This document shows, one piece after another, positions 1 through 9,063 of a DNA stretch of 64,000 nucleotides (position 1 is the first letter of the stretch; every line of letters starts with the position of its first letter). Under the pieces are notes generated by a model. It saw only the letters and a list, made by a program, of their open reading frames with translations. It had not been told where the DNA came from and ran no database searches. The stretch is taken from NCBI RefSeq assembly GCF_003952225.1, contig NZ_CP034437.1:4044501-4108500 (forward strand). The letters are read 5' to 3'. Origin of the DNA: Paenibacillus albus. Its GTDB lineage: Bacteria > Bacillota > Bacilli > Paenibacillales > Paenibacillaceae. The position numbers and the translations under genes are program-made.

Positions 1-482
1 CGGACATCGTACCGTATACGCAGCTTATCGTCGAAATGTGGAAAGCGCTTGGACTTAACGTAACGATGAAGACGATTGATCAAACGCTATGGGGTCAACG
101 TAATACGGCCAACGACCTTCAAGCAACCGTCATTTGGATGCATACTCCGCTTTGGTATATGGGTGACTGGGGTCAAAGCATGTGGGCTCCGCAGTGGGAT
201 CTGTGGCATTCAAGCTCAGGCGCGAAGGGTCAAGAGCCTCCTGCAGACGTGAAGAAACTGTATGACCTGATCGACCAGGCGCTCGCTACGGATCCTGACA
301 ATGCGAAGAAGATCATTGAGCAAGTGAAACAAGAAATGAATAAGAACGTGTGGGCATTCGTTCCGCTCAGCGACGTGAAACAACCGCTCATCGTCAACGC
401 CAAGCTTCATAATATCCCAAGCGATAGCAGCTTCGCGATCGCAACAGACTTTAGCGGCGAGCAATTCTTCTTCGGTAAATAA
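1..482 (+). CDS. Peptide-type ABC transporter substrate-binding protein (C-terminal part, 5' end outside window)
   Basis: The reading frame is open from the window edge (first full codon at base 3) to a TAA at 482, so only about 160 C-terminal residues are present. They look like the end of a family 5 (SBP_bac_5) extracellular solute-binding protein: a lobe-closing segment (IVEMWKALGLNV), a Trp-rich stretch and a terminal helix-strand pair. The assignment rests mainly on the oligopeptide-type permeases and ATPases that follow. The protein would be lipid-anchored outside the membrane and deliver peptides or oligosaccharides to them. Signal peptide and lipobox are outside the window. An internal ATG at base 36 is not a credible start. 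Confidence 0.8.
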   Translation, partial: DIVPYTQLIVEMWKALGLNVTMKTIDQTLWGQRNTANDLQATVIWMHTPLWYMGDWGQSMWAPQWDLWHSSSGAKGQEPPADVKKLYDLIDQALATDPDNAKKIIEQVKQEMNKNVWAFVPLSDVKQPLIVNAKLHNIPSDSSFAIATDFSGEQFFFGK

Positions 483-492
483 GAAGTGAACT

Positions 493-550
493 AACGAACC
501 TTACAGGAGCCCAGGGAGCCGGAACAAGGTGGCTGGGCTCTAGGTTCGTT
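493..550 (+). promoter_or_regulatory. Long stem-loop between binding-protein and permease genes
   Basis: An outer stem AACGAACC/GGTTCGTT (493-500 with 543-550) encloses an inner stem GAGCCCAG/CTGGGCTC (507-514 with 533-540). No T-run follows, so it is not a classic intrinsic terminator. Such hairpins after a binding-protein gene often stabilise the upstream mRNA or lower expression of the membrane subunits; that role is inferred. Confidence 0.6.
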
Positions 551-604
551 ACGTTAATTACGATTGCGGCTAGGTTTGCGTCGTACAATGAAGGAGGGAA
601 CCGC

Positions 605-1603
605 ATGCTCAATTATATTTCGTATCGCGTACTGCAGCTTATTCCGTTGTTGATCGCGATAAGCGTTATCGTATTTATCATTATTCAGCTGCCTCCGGGC
701 GACTTCTTGACCAACTATGTGCAGCAGCTAAAGCTGGCAGGCAATGATGTTTCAGAGAGCGCCATCTTGAGCTTGAAAGCGCAATACGGGCTGGATCAAT
801 CGTTAATCGTCCAATACATCTATTGGATTAAAGATATTGTTCTGCACGGAGATCTCGGTCGTTCATTCCAGTTCAATATGCCGGTTGCTGACGTCATATG
901 GCCAAGACTTGGTTTGACGGTCACCATCTCGCTTGTCTCTCTTATCTTCGTATGGCTCATCGCGATTCCGATCGGAATCTATTCGGCAACACACCAGTAT
1001 TCCATCCTCGATTATGTATTTACGTTCCTCGGATTTATCGGCGTTGCCGTTCCAGGCTTTCTTATCGCGCTAATGCTCGTCTATTTCATCTTCATAGAGA
1101 CAGGGGTTTCGATTACGGGGCTGTTCTCTCCGGCGTACGTCGATGCACCGTGGAGCATTGCGAAGCTTCTGGACATGTTGCCAAGGCTGATTCTGCCTAT
1201 CTTCGTCATTGGCATGTCTGCCGCAGCCTCACTGATCCGTGTTACACGGGGGATGCTGCTTGATGAATTATCGAAACAATATGTCATTACAGCTAGAGCG
1301 AAAGGCGTCTCGGAAGGCAAGCTGCTCTTCAAATATCCCGTTCGCATGGCGATCAATCCGCTCATCAGTACAATCGGATGGACGCTTCCGGCGCTAATAT
1401 CCGGGGAGGTCATCGTCTCGATCGTGCTTAACCTGCAGACAACGGGACCGATGCTGCTGAAAGCGCTCATGTCGCAAGATATGTACTTATGCGGCAGCTT
1501 CTTATTGATTACTAGCGTACTCACCGTGCTAGGAACGCTGCTGTCGGATATTCTACTTGCTGCGATCGACCCTCGAATTCGATTCGGAGGTGTGTCGGAA
1601 TGA
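605..1603 (+). CDS. ABC transporter permease, OppB/DppB family
   Basis: This is the first membrane subunit of the oligopeptide-type importer, 332 residues, the usual OppB length. It has an N-terminal membrane helix, a large extracellular loop with the family motif GLDQS...YIYWIKDIVLHGDLGRSF (residues about 64-92), then five further helices. The cytoplasmic EAA loop is at about residues 216-240 (TARAKGVSEGKLLFKY) and contacts the ATPase. A strong GAAGGAGGG ribosome site precedes the ATG. The stop overlaps the next gene by four bases (ATGA), indicating translational coupling. Confidence 0.9.
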   Translation: MLNYISYRVLQLIPLLIAISVIVFIIIQLPPGDFLTNYVQQLKLAGNDVSESAILSLKAQYGLDQSLIVQYIYWIKDIVLHGDLGRSFQFNMPVADVIWPRLGLTVTISLVSLIFVWLIAIPIGIYSATHQYSILDYVFTFLGFIGVAVPGFLIALMLVYFIFIETGVSITGLFSPAYVDAPWSIAKLLDMLPRLILPIFVIGMSAAASLIRVTRGMLLDELSKQYVITARAKGVSEGKLLFKYPVRMAINPLISTIGWTLPALISGEVIVSIVLNLQTTGPMLLKALMSQDMYLCGSFLLITSVLTVLGTLLSDILLAAIDPRIRFGGVSE

Positions 1604-2760
1604 GCGGTTTATCAACGGTTATTAACCAGCTTCGCCGGCCATCCAGAACGAAGCGGAGAAAGACAGCCGATCCTACCAGCTATGAAGTGGCCTCGCAATG
1701 GCAGCTTATGTGGTGGAAATTCAAAAAACATAAACTTGCGGTAATTTCTGCGATTCTCTTAATACTCATGTACCTGATCGTTATGTTTTGTGAATTTTTG
1801 TCTCCTAATCTGGCGGGCACACGGTTCACAACCTATAAGAACGCTCCGCCGCAGAAAATCCACTTCGTCGATTCGGAAACCGGCTTTCAGCTTCGGCCTT
1901 TCGTATACGGCATGAAAGAAAGCGTAGATAAGGAAACTTTCTTGCGAACGTTTACAGAAGACAAGACGCAGAAGTACCCGATCCGCTTCTTTGTAGCAGG
2001 GGAGTCTTACAAGATGTGGGGCTTCATCCCATCGAATATTCATCTGTTTGGATTGGGGGATTCGAAGGGCGCACTCATCTTGATGGGTACTGACCAGCTC
2101 GGACATGACCTGTTCTCTCGGATCATTTATGGGGGCCGTATTTCCTTATCGTTCGGACTCGTAGGTATTGCTTTAACGCTCGTTATAGGCTTGCTGCTCG
2201 GAGGCATCTCCGGTTACCTTGGCGGTGTTTCCGATACGATCATTCAGCGTATTATCGACTTTCTCATCTGTATTCCCACGATTCCGCTCTGGATGGCGCT
2301 ATCGGCGGCAGTCCCCAAAGACTGGACGCCTACGAAGATCTATTTCGGACTCATCATTATCTTCTCCATCATCGGGTGGACGGGACTTGCTCGCGTCGTG
2401 CGCGGTAAGATCCTCTCTCTTCGCGAAGAGGATTTCACAATGGCTGCAAGGCTTGCCGGGGCAAGCGATCTGCGTATTATCCGCAAGCATCTGCTGCCAT
2501 CATTCGCCAGCTTCATCATCGTAAACGTGACACTGTCCATTCCAGCCAATATTTTAGGAGAGACGGCACTTAGCTTTCTCGGCATTGGCTTGCAAGCGCC
2601 TGTTGTATCATGGGGCGTTCTCCTCCAAGATTCGCAGAACTTGGATACGCTTGCGCATCATCCATGGCTGCTCTGGCCAGCCGCCTTTATTATGCTAACT
2701 GTACTCATGTTCAATTTTCTCGGAGACGGGCTTCGGGATGCTGCAGATCCTTACAAATAG
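1600..2760 (+). CDS. ABC transporter permease, OppC/DppC family
   Basis: Second membrane subunit, 386 residues, longer than typical OppC (about 300). The extra length is an extracellular insert after the first helix (about residues 65-150), as in Paenibacillus and Bacillus homologues with an OppC_N region. Core motifs are GTDQLGHDLFSRIIYGGRISL (about 163-183) and the EAA loop AARLAGASDLRIIRKHLLPS (about 281-300). It starts within the previous stop codon and is followed by the two ATPase genes. The substrate cannot be told from the permease. Confidence 0.9.
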   Translation: MSGLSTVINQLRRPSRTKRRKTADPTSYEVASQWQLMWWKFKKHKLAVISAILLILMYLIVMFCEFLSPNLAGTRFTTYKNAPPQKIHFVDSETGFQLRPFVYGMKESVDKETFLRTFTEDKTQKYPIRFFVAGESYKMWGFIPSNIHLFGLGDSKGALILMGTDQLGHDLFSRIIYGGRISLSFGLVGIALTLVIGLLLGGISGYLGGVSDTIIQRIIDFLICIPTIPLWMALSAAVPKDWTPTKIYFGLIIIFSIIGWTGLARVVRGKILSLREEDFTMAARLAGASDLRIIRKHLLPSFASFIIVNVTLSIPANILGETALSFLGIGLQAPVVSWGVLLQDSQNLDTLAHHPWLLWPAAFIMLTVLMFNFLGDGLRDAADPYK

Positions 2761-2774
2761 CAGGAGGTGGAAGC

Positions 2775-3794
2775 ATGACTGAGCAAGAGACCGTTATATT
2801 GGAAATGAAGGACGTCAAAGTGCAATTCCGACTCGATGAAGGCCTTCTGAAAGCTGTCGATGGTGTCGATTTGCGAATAAAACGCGGCAAGACATTAGGC
2901 ATCGTCGGCGAGAGCGGCTGCGGCAAAAGCGTCACCTCGCAAGCGCTGCTGCGCATCGTGCCGAAGCCTGGAGAGGTGCAAGGCGAAATTCGGCTATCCC
3001 GCAAGAAGGCGGATGGGAGCTATGAAGTTGTCGATCTTGCCAAGCTCGACTCCAGGGGCAGAGAGATCAGAGATATTCGCGGCGGGGAGATTGCCATGAT
3101 CTTTCAAGAGCCGATGAAGGCGTTCTCGCCGATTCATACCGTCGGTAACCAGATCATGGAAGCCATCTTGCTTCACGCGACTAATGATAAGAACGAAGCT
3201 TACCAGATCGCTGTCGAGATTCTGAAGAAGGTCGGCATGTCGAATCCAGAGCAGCGGATGAGTGAGTATCCTCATCAGCTCTCCGGTGGAATGCGCCAAA
3301 GAGCGATGATCGCGATGGCGCTCTCGTGCAGCCCATCCATTCTTATTGCCGACGAGCCGACGACCGCGCTTGATGTTACGGTACAGGCTCAGGTGCTCCA
3401 GCTTATTAATGATTTGAAATCGAAGCATGATACCTCTGTCATTTTCATCACGCATGATCTCGGTGTAATTGCAGAAATGTCGGATGATGTGGCGGTTATG
3501 TACTTAGGGAAGGTTGTAGAGTATACGGATGTGGATACCTTGTTCCATAATCCGAAGCACCCCTATACCAAAGCGCTTCTCAATTCCATACCATCTGTCA
3601 TGCGGGAGAGCCAAAGGCTTGAATCGATTGAAGGTACGGTGCCTTTCCCGATGAATTTACCTAAGGGCTGCGGCTTTTATTCGCGCTGTAAGCTAGCGAA
3701 GGACGGCGTCTGCAACGTTGATGATGTACCGCTCTTCAAAGTGGCGGAAGGTCATTCTGTCCGTTGTTTACTAGTAGAAGGGGCCACTCACTAA
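2775..3794 (+). CDS. ABC transporter ATP-binding protein, OppD/DppD family
   Basis: Cytoplasmic ATPase of the importer, 339 residues. It has Walker A GESGCGKS (about 43-50), signature [15 protein letters not shown], Walker [13 protein letters not shown] and the switch His in FITHDLGVI. The C-terminal oligopeptide extension contains the cysteines of [11 protein letters not shown] and VRC, the pattern that binds an iron-sulfur cluster in some DppD proteins. The ATG at 2775 is chosen because AGGAGGTGG lies just upstream; an in-frame start 165 bases earlier would run inside the permease gene. Confidence 0.92.
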   Translation: MTEQETVILEMKDVKVQFRLDEGLLKAVDGVDLRIKRGKTLGIVGESGCGKSVTSQALLRIVPKPGEVQGEIRLSRKKADGSYEVVDLAKLDSRGREIRDIRGGEIAMIFQEPMKAFSPIHTVGNQIMEAILLHATNDKNEAYQIAVEILKKVGMSNPEQRMSEYPHQLSGGMRQRAMIAMALSCSPSILIADEPTTALDVTVQAQVLQLINDLKSKHDTSVIFITHDLGVIAEMSDDVAVMYLGKVVEYTDVDTLFHNPKHPYTKALLNSIPSVMRESQRLESIEGTVPFPMNLPKGCGFYSRCKLAKDGVCNVDDVPLFKVAEGHSVRCLLVEGATH

Positions 3795-3838
3795 AAGCCG
3801 ATGCATAAGAAGCCAGTTAACTCTTAGGAGGTTGAGCA

Positions 3839-4858
3839 ATGAGTCAGGAAGAGCTCGTACTAGACGTCCATTCGATGAAAAAATACTTCCCCATCAAACA
3901 GGGATTCTTAAAGAAAACAGTCGGGTTCGTCAAAGCTGTCGACGATGTTCATATTCAGCTGCGACCCGGTGAAACACTTGGTCTTGTCGGAGAATCCGGC
4001 TGCGGCAAGACGACGCTCGGACGCTGCGTATTACGGGCGATCGAGCCAACGTCGGGATCGGTTCTATTCCGTGACCGGCAAGGTCAGACCAAAGATGTAT
4101 TGAAGCTGAACAATCAAGAGCTGCGGTCGATTCGAAGAGATATGCAGCTTATTTTTCAGGACCCGTATTCGTCGTTAAATCCTCGGATGACGGTTCTTAA
4201 TATTATAGCGGAACCGCTGATTTGCAACGGAATGGCTCATGGCGATGAGCTCAAGGAACGTGTTATGCAGCTGATGGAGATGGTGGGACTAAACAGCCGT
4301 CATCTTGAGCGCTACCCGCATGCATTCAGCGGCGGACAGCGTCAGCGTATCGGCATCGCGAGAGCACTCGCAACGAATCCCAAATTTATCGTGTGCGACG
4401 AGGCGGTATCGGCGCTTGACGTATCCGTCCAGGCTCAAATTATCAATTTGCTGCAGGATTTGCAGGAGAGGCTGAATTTGAGTTATTTGTTCATTTCTCA
4501 CGACCTTGGCGTTATTCAGCACATCTCCAATCGAGTCGGCGTCATGTATGTCGGCAAGATGGTGGAGACGGCAGCAACGAAGACGTTGTTCCGAAATCCG
4601 CAGCATCCGTATACGGAGGCGCTGTTATCCGCCAAGCCTTTACCCGATCCACGGAAGAAGACCAATCGTATTATTCTGGCAGGTGAGGTTGCGAATCCCG
4701 CGAATCCGCCTTCCGGCTGCTACTTCCACCCGCGCTGCCCGTATGCGCAAGATATTTGCAAGAGTAAAGCTCCGGAATGGAAGCAAGTGGGCGAGGGACA
4801 TTATTCGGCTTGTCACTTTGCAGGAGAGCTGCAATTGCAAGGAGCTACTTCCCTATGA
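3839..4858 (+). CDS. ABC transporter ATP-binding protein, OppF/DppF family
   Basis: Second ATPase, 339 residues, forming a heterodimer with the preceding OppD-like protein. Visible motifs are Walker [11 protein letters not shown]-loop [16 protein letters not shown], signature [15 protein letters not shown], Walker [15 protein letters not shown] and the His-loop FISHDLGVI. The C-terminal cysteine motif [15 protein letters not shown]...ACHF matches the family. The ribosome site is TTAGGAGGTTG. The stop overlaps the start of the next gene (ATGA), tying a small membrane protein to this operon. Confidence 0.92.
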   Translation: MSQEELVLDVHSMKKYFPIKQGFLKKTVGFVKAVDDVHIQLRPGETLGLVGESGCGKTTLGRCVLRAIEPTSGSVLFRDRQGQTKDVLKLNNQELRSIRRDMQLIFQDPYSSLNPRMTVLNIIAEPLICNGMAHGDELKERVMQLMEMVGLNSRHLERYPHAFSGGQRQRIGIARALATNPKFIVCDEAVSALDVSVQAQIINLLQDLQERLNLSYLFISHDLGVIQHISNRVGVMYVGKMVETAATKTLFRNPQHPYTEALLSAKPLPDPRKKTNRIILAGEVANPANPPSGCYFHPRCPYAQDICKSKAPEWKQVGEGHYSACHFAGELQLQGATSL

Positions 4859-5262
4859 GTATGATCGCGCTGATTTTAGTCATCTTTCTAGTCTGCTTAT
4901 CTCTCATCATGCTTGCCTCGATTTGGTACATGCGGTTTATGCTCGAGAAGATATTCGGCGAGAAGCATCGCGACATCGATGCCATCACCTCAACGGGTAT
5001 GATCCCGGAGCGTTGGTCGCGCAAATATACGCTGAAGCTCATCAAGCTTGAGCGAGGGGGCAACGAGAAGGCGTTTCGGAACATGCAGCAGGCTGCAGCT
5101 CGCAGTTACTTGCGGAGACTCCGCCGGTTAACCGCCTATGTCAAGAAAACCAACCTCGTCGAAAACGAGGAAGTTCGTAAAGTCATGCTGCGAACCCTTA
5201 AGCAGCTCTGCCTAGAGTGGAGTGAGGAGGGAGAACATGGATCCGTTATTGCGGGAGCATAA
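4855..5262 (+). CDS. Small membrane protein of unknown function in the opp-like operon
   Basis: 135 residues. An N-terminal hydrophobic helix (about residues 3-25) is followed by a strongly basic soluble part (many Arg/Lys, for example RRLRRLTAYVKK) and an acidic tail. I do not recognise the family. The ATG at 4855 overlaps the stop of the OppF-like gene, and the next gene begins inside its 3' end, so it is translationally coupled at both sides. Its position suggests a role linked to the transporter or the following regulator, but nothing in the sequence says what it does. An in-frame start at 4777 would bury 78 bases in the ATPase gene. Confidence 0.65.
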   Translation: MSMIALILVIFLVCLSLIMLASIWYMRFMLEKIFGEKHRDIDAITSTGMIPERWSRKYTLKLIKLERGGNEKAFRNMQQAAARSYLRRLRRLTAYVKKTNLVENEEVRKVMLRTLKQLCLEWSEEGEHGSVIAGA

Positions 5263-5701
5263 GAAGCATGCCATGGCCGGATTTCTCTCTGTTCTGCTTA
5301 CTGGTGTCGTATCGATAATAGGGATCGTGAATTGGTTCTCGCTGCGTGGACTCGTGATTGCTCTTCTCGGCTATTTTAAGGTGGATCCGTTCAAATGGCA
5401 GGCCGTTGATTATAGCTTGCTTATCATCCTTGGTATCGGTTGGCTCGTGTTTGTGTATTTCAGTCAATATCTCTTTAAGAAACACGCGTTAACCGGTGGG
5501 CTATGGAAGTCGTTTACCAAGCTGCTATCTATCCAAGCATGGATTCTGTTCGCGTGCGGCCTTCCTTATTTATTAACAGGGATGCGGAGCAAGCTTGAGA
5601 CCGATTGGATTCTTGTTGCTGTCGAGGGAGTCTGTGCGCTCGTGTTTACGATACTATCTGCAAAGCTTGAGAAGAAAGCGATTGCTTCCGATCAAAATTA
5701 A
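5237..5701 (+). CDS. Hypothetical integral membrane protein
   Basis: 154 residues with four predicted membrane helices (about 14-35, 60-80, 95-115, 122-142), connected by short charged loops and ending in a Lys-rich tail. No domain was recognised. The ATG at 5237 follows GGAGGGAGAAC at proper spacing and overlaps the end of the previous gene; a GTG at 5222 would place the start within the ribosome site. It sits in the same operon as the importer and lies just upstream of a DeoR-type regulator. Confidence 0.65.
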   Translation: MDPLLREHKKHAMAGFLSVLLTGVVSIIGIVNWFSLRGLVIALLGYFKVDPFKWQAVDYSLLIILGIGWLVFVYFSQYLFKKHALTGGLWKSFTKLLSIQAWILFACGLPYLLTGMRSKLETDWILVAVEGVCALVFTILSAKLEKKAIASDQN

Positions 5702-5734
5702 GATTGAAGCGAGCTTGGTGAGGAGGTGGCAATC

Positions 5735-6499
5735 ATGCTCGTCGCGGAAAGATACCAATACATCGTTCGGATCGTGAACGAAAAAGGAAGCATTCGAGTT
5801 GCAGAGCTCAGTCAATTGTGCAGAGTCACGGAGGAAACCATTCGTCGCGATTTGGATCGATTAGAGAACGAAGGCCGTCTGCTTCGAAGCTACGGCGGGG
5901 CTATACGCATACAACCGCAAACGCCTGAAACCTCTTATGTGCTTCGAGAATCGGCGTATGTATCGGAGAAGCAAAATATTTCTACAGAAGCCGTAAAGCT
6001 CGTCGAGCCGAATGATCGTATCGTGCTGGATGCCAGTACGACGACTTGGCACCTTGCAGCGCAGCTTCCGGATATTCCGCTGACCGTCTTGACGAATTCA
6101 TTGAATGTCGCATACGTGCTAAGGGAGAAGAAGAATATCATTGTCATCAGTACAGGCGGTACACTCGTGCCGAATTCACTCTCATTCGTAGGCCCTCTGG
6201 CCGAGCAATCGCTAGAGGAATATCACGTCGATAAAGCGTTTATTTCCTGTAAAGGCGTTCATATGGAGCGCGGCATATCCGAATCCAACGAGCTTCAGGC
6301 CAGAGTTAAGCGCAAAATGGTTGGCATGGCGGATCAGGTGTATGTACTGGCTGACTACAGCAAATTCAATATGCAGGCCTTCACAACGATCACCGGTTGG
6401 GACCGGATTGATCATCTTATTACGGACATACAAGCACCTGCCGAATATGTGCAGCAGCTCCGCCGCAGATCCATCAATGTCATTCAGCTGCCAAATTGA
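5735..6499 (+). CDS. DeoR/GlpR family transcriptional regulator
   Basis: 254 residues. The N-terminal winged helix-turn-helix has the DeoR signature (SIRVAELSQLCRVTEETIRRDL, split across residues about 17-38). The C-terminal DeoRC sensor domain has the phosphate-binding-like stretches LDASTTTWHLA and SFVGPLAEQSLEEYHVDKAF. Members usually repress sugar or nucleoside genes and are released by phosphorylated sugars. The ATG at 5735 has AGGAGGTGG ahead of it. Its position after an importer and before an acyltransferase suggests local regulation, but no operator is apparent. Confidence 0.88.
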   Translation: MLVAERYQYIVRIVNEKGSIRVAELSQLCRVTEETIRRDLDRLENEGRLLRSYGGAIRIQPQTPETSYVLRESAYVSEKQNISTEAVKLVEPNDRIVLDASTTTWHLAAQLPDIPLTVLTNSLNVAYVLREKKNIIVISTGGTLVPNSLSFVGPLAEQSLEEYHVDKAFISCKGVHMERGISESNELQARVKRKMVGMADQVYVLADYSKFNMQAFTTITGWDRIDHLITDIQAPAEYVQQLRRRSINVIQLPN

Positions 6500-6513
6500 A
6501 GGAGTGCATCATA

Positions 6514-7653
6514 ATGGAACGCAATGCCGGATTGGATCTCATCCGCAGCATCGCTATTCTGCTCGTTTTATTCTGCCATGCGCTCGGATTCTTCTTCATG
6601 CAATATCACGACTTCAACCCGCTCAACTATGTAACCGGCTACTTAGGGGTAGAGCTGTTTTTTGTATTAAGCGGATTTCTGATCGGGCGGATTCTGCTCA
6701 AGGACATCGTTGAGAATGGGTCCCTCTCTGGAATAAAGCAATTCTATCTTCGCCGCTGGTTTCGGACGCTGCCGCTCTATTATTTCACCGTATTCGCTAC
6801 CTATTGGTTAGTGAGTAAGGATATGGATTTCTCGAACATCGTTTTCCTGCAAAACTTTAACGAGCAGCATTTATCGTTTCTGCCGATCTCATGGAGTCTC
6901 TCCATCGAAGAATGGTTCTACCTGTTAATTCCCTTTCCATTGCTTTGGGTAGGGAAATTCCGCAACAAATCGGCGGCATTCTTCGTGATGACCTCGCTGC
7001 TTCTCGTTCTTTTCCCGCTGCTGCGAATGGCTGAAGTGAGCGGCGGTCAGCCGCTCTGGGATTACGGAATACGCAAGCAGATTCCGCTGCGGCTCGACAG
7101 CCTTGTGTTTGGTGTGATGCTGGCGGGATTCAGAACGTACCATGCGGCCTTCTACCGGAAGATCCTCGCTGGCCGGACGTCCTTCATCCTTGCTCTAGCG
7201 GGACTCGCCTATTTCAGCGGTTATCTCGTTTACACGGGGATTAAAGATCAAACAATGGATCAATCCTGGTTTGACCGAACGATTCTGTTCAGTCTCGTAT
7301 CCTTGTTTATCGCGATGCTGATTGCCGTGCTGGAAGTGCATGTCCCGCGACTGGATCAGCTTCCGAAGCTACGAGCAACCATCCGCTTCATCAGCGCCCA
7401 GAGCTATGGATATTACTTGTTTCATTGGAACTTGTTCGTCTGGTTCAGCAAGGAAAATACGACAGCTAGCATTGGGCATAGCTTGTACTTGCTGATTTTC
7501 GCACTCGTTCTGTTATTCGCATTTACGTTCTTCATGCATCGGTATTATGAGATTCCAATCATGAAGATGAGGGATCTGATTACGAGGAGCACGAATCGAG
7601 GAGAAGTTGTGCTGCCGAGATCGCGAGAGAATGAGCCATTGAAGTATGATTAG
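6514..7653 (+). CDS. Acyltransferase 3 family (OafA/YrhL-like) membrane protein
   Basis: 379 residues with about ten membrane helices. The family's N-terminal signature is present: RNAGLDLIRSIAILLVLFCHA, with the active-site-type His, then GVELFFVLSGFLIGRIL and YLRRWFRTLPLYY. Such proteins move acyl groups, often acetyl, onto extracytoplasmic carbohydrates such as peptidoglycan or exopolysaccharide. The ATG at 6514 is preceded by AAGGAG; the frame also offers a TTG at 6496 overlapping the regulator's stop. It is probably co-transcribed with the DeoR gene. The substrate is unknown. Confidence 0.85.
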   Translation: MERNAGLDLIRSIAILLVLFCHALGFFFMQYHDFNPLNYVTGYLGVELFFVLSGFLIGRILLKDIVENGSLSGIKQFYLRRWFRTLPLYYFTVFATYWLVSKDMDFSNIVFLQNFNEQHLSFLPISWSLSIEEWFYLLIPFPLLWVGKFRNKSAAFFVMTSLLLVLFPLLRMAEVSGGQPLWDYGIRKQIPLRLDSLVFGVMLAGFRTYHAAFYRKILAGRTSFILALAGLAYFSGYLVYTGIKDQTMDQSWFDRTILFSLVSLFIAMLIAVLEVHVPRLDQLPKLRATIRFISAQSYGYYLFHWNLFVWFSKENTTASIGHSLYLLIFALVLLFAFTFFMHRYYEIPIMKMRDLITRSTNRGEVVLPRSRENEPLKYD

Positions 7654-7719
7654 AATGGTTTAATAGAAAAAATAATGCACTTGACTATTCATGAGGATCA
7701 GACAGGTACTTGACTTCCG

Positions 7720-7730
7720 TATGCTATAGT
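7720..7730 (+). promoter_or_regulatory. Extended -10 promoter for the pentapeptide-repeat gene
   Basis: TATGCTATAGT has the TATG extension plus a TATAGT -10 hexamer, about 50 bases before the ATG at 7780. No good -35 is visible at 17 bases, as expected for an extended -10 promoter. Confidence 0.5.
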
Positions 7731-7779
7731 AGAAAAGTAATTTTTACTTTTGACAATAAGTCGTTTACGGAGGCACCTC

Positions 7780-8385
7780 ATGTTTCAGTATAGCAATCAG
7801 AAATATTCAGGAGTCGAATTTGGCTCACAAGATTTAAGGTATGGCGAGCTTATAAGCTGCACGTTTGATCGGTGCTCGTTCGCCAATGGATCATTAGAAG
7901 AAATCGTCTCTAGCAACTGCCGGTTTATAGAATGTGATTTTCGCGGTGCATTATTGAATAGCTCTATTCATCATGAATCAGCTTTTGAGAATTGTAATTT
8001 TAACGGAGCCAACCTGTTTGTATCGAAATTTGAAGCATGCAAAATGACCGGATCGGATTTCACTCGTTCTACTTTGGATGGAATTTCCATCATTAAAGGT
8101 GACTGGTCCTATACAAATTTGAGACATGTAAACTTAGTCAGACAGGATTTGCGCGGCGTTAGGTTCCATGAAGCAGACTTATCTGGAGCGAATTTAGAGA
8201 AAGCCGACCTAAGAGATTCCGATCTGACGATGGCGATACTCGCTAAAGCGAAATTGACTGGTACAGATGTGAGAGGGGCCAAGATGGAAGGAGTGGATTT
8301 CAAATCACTCACCATTACAGGCATGCGAATGGACAGAGAGCAGGCGGTCCTGTTTTCACTCGCTCATGGAGCTAAAGTAGGTTAA
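7780..8385 (+). CDS. Pentapeptide repeat protein
   Basis: 201 residues made largely of A(D/N)LXX-type repeats, for example GANLFVSKF, GSDFTRS, LSGANLEKADLRDSDL and GTDVRGAKMEGVDF, which fold into a right-handed quadrilateral beta-helix. The C-terminus ends in a short helix (MDREQAVLFSLA), as in Qnr-type proteins that mimic DNA and protect gyrase. Length and C-terminal helix make a Qnr-like protein possible, but repeat proteins of this class are diverse and drug protection cannot be concluded. The ATG at 7780 follows GGAGGC. It is monocistronic, with its own promoter and terminator. Confidence 0.85.
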   Translation: MFQYSNQKYSGVEFGSQDLRYGELISCTFDRCSFANGSLEEIVSSNCRFIECDFRGALLNSSIHHESAFENCNFNGANLFVSKFEACKMTGSDFTRSTLDGISIIKGDWSYTNLRHVNLVRQDLRGVRFHEADLSGANLEKADLRDSDLTMAILAKAKLTGTDVRGAKMEGVDFKSLTITGMRMDREQAVLFSLAHGAKVG

Positions 8386-8393
8386 TGGAGGAA

Positions 8394-8438
8394 ACAATAA
8401 CAAGGGCTGCTCATTCGAGCGAGCCCTTGTTTATTGTT
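8394..8438 (+). terminator. Intrinsic terminator after the pentapeptide gene
   Basis: Near-perfect stem AACAATAACAAGGGCT / AGCCCTTGTTTATTGTT with loop GCTCATTCGAGCG. The arms are A-rich and T-rich outside the GC core, so it can act in both directions. Confidence 0.85.
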
Positions 8439-8519
8439 GTATAGCACTGCAGGAAATGTTTTCTGCAGCACGAAGCGGATTATCTACTCATCCCGTCTAA
8501 TAGGTTGGAGGTGGTTATA

Positions 8520-9059
8520 GTGAAGCCGGCCGGCTTGAAAATTCATGAGAATTTCTCGAAAGATCCGTCGCAAGCGCTTGAGCAGCTTATGGATGCGTTC
8601 GGTTCCGTCGTGATGCGCACCGCTTACTTCTATACAGGTGATCGTCATCTCGCTGAGGATATTAGCCAGGAAGTATTTTTGCGTGCTTACCGGAATTGGT
8701 CCTCGTTTCGGGGTGACAGCACCGTCAAAACATGGCTAACCACAATAACGGTCAATGTATGCCGAGATAAAATGGGAGTTCGGATGTTCACGGAGCAGCC
8801 GACCGATCTCAGTCATATGGAGCTAGGACGGACGATAAGCGTCGAGGATCAGGTGCTTGAACAGCTGAAGAAGAGCGAGGTGCTGCAGCATGTCCTGCGT
8901 TTGCCTTTGCCCCATCAGGAAGTGTTATATCTTTATTATTATTTGGAATTAAGCACGAAAGAGATTGCAGCTGCAACCAAGGCTCCCGAAGGAACGGTGC
9001 GAGGCAGATTGCATCGAGCGCGCGAGCTGCTAGCTAGTCGAATGAACAAGGAGGAATAG
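8520..9059 (+). CDS. ECF-type RNA polymerase sigma factor
   Basis: 179 residues with sigma region 2 (LMDAFGSVVMRTAYFYTGD then HLAEDISQEVFLRAYRN, about 23-63) and region 4 (LPLPHQEVLYLYYYLELS then TKEIAAATKAPEGTVRGRLH, about 130-170). There is no region 3, typical of extracytoplasmic-function sigma factors. The GTG at 8520 is used because TTGGAGGTGG lies just before it. Four bases separate its stop from the next gene, whose product looks like the membrane-bound partner. The stress it responds to is not evident. Confidence 0.9.
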   Translation: MKPAGLKIHENFSKDPSQALEQLMDAFGSVVMRTAYFYTGDRHLAEDISQEVFLRAYRNWSSFRGDSTVKTWLTTITVNVCRDKMGVRMFTEQPTDLSHMELGRTISVEDQVLEQLKKSEVLQHVLRLPLPHQEVLYLYYYLELSTKEIAAATKAPEGTVRGRLHRARELLASRMNKEE

Positions 9060-9063
9060 TCCT

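Noticed and set aside
8440-8519. Auto-regulated ECF sigma promoter
   Set aside because: CGTC occurs at about 8495, but no AAC-type -35 lies at the right distance.
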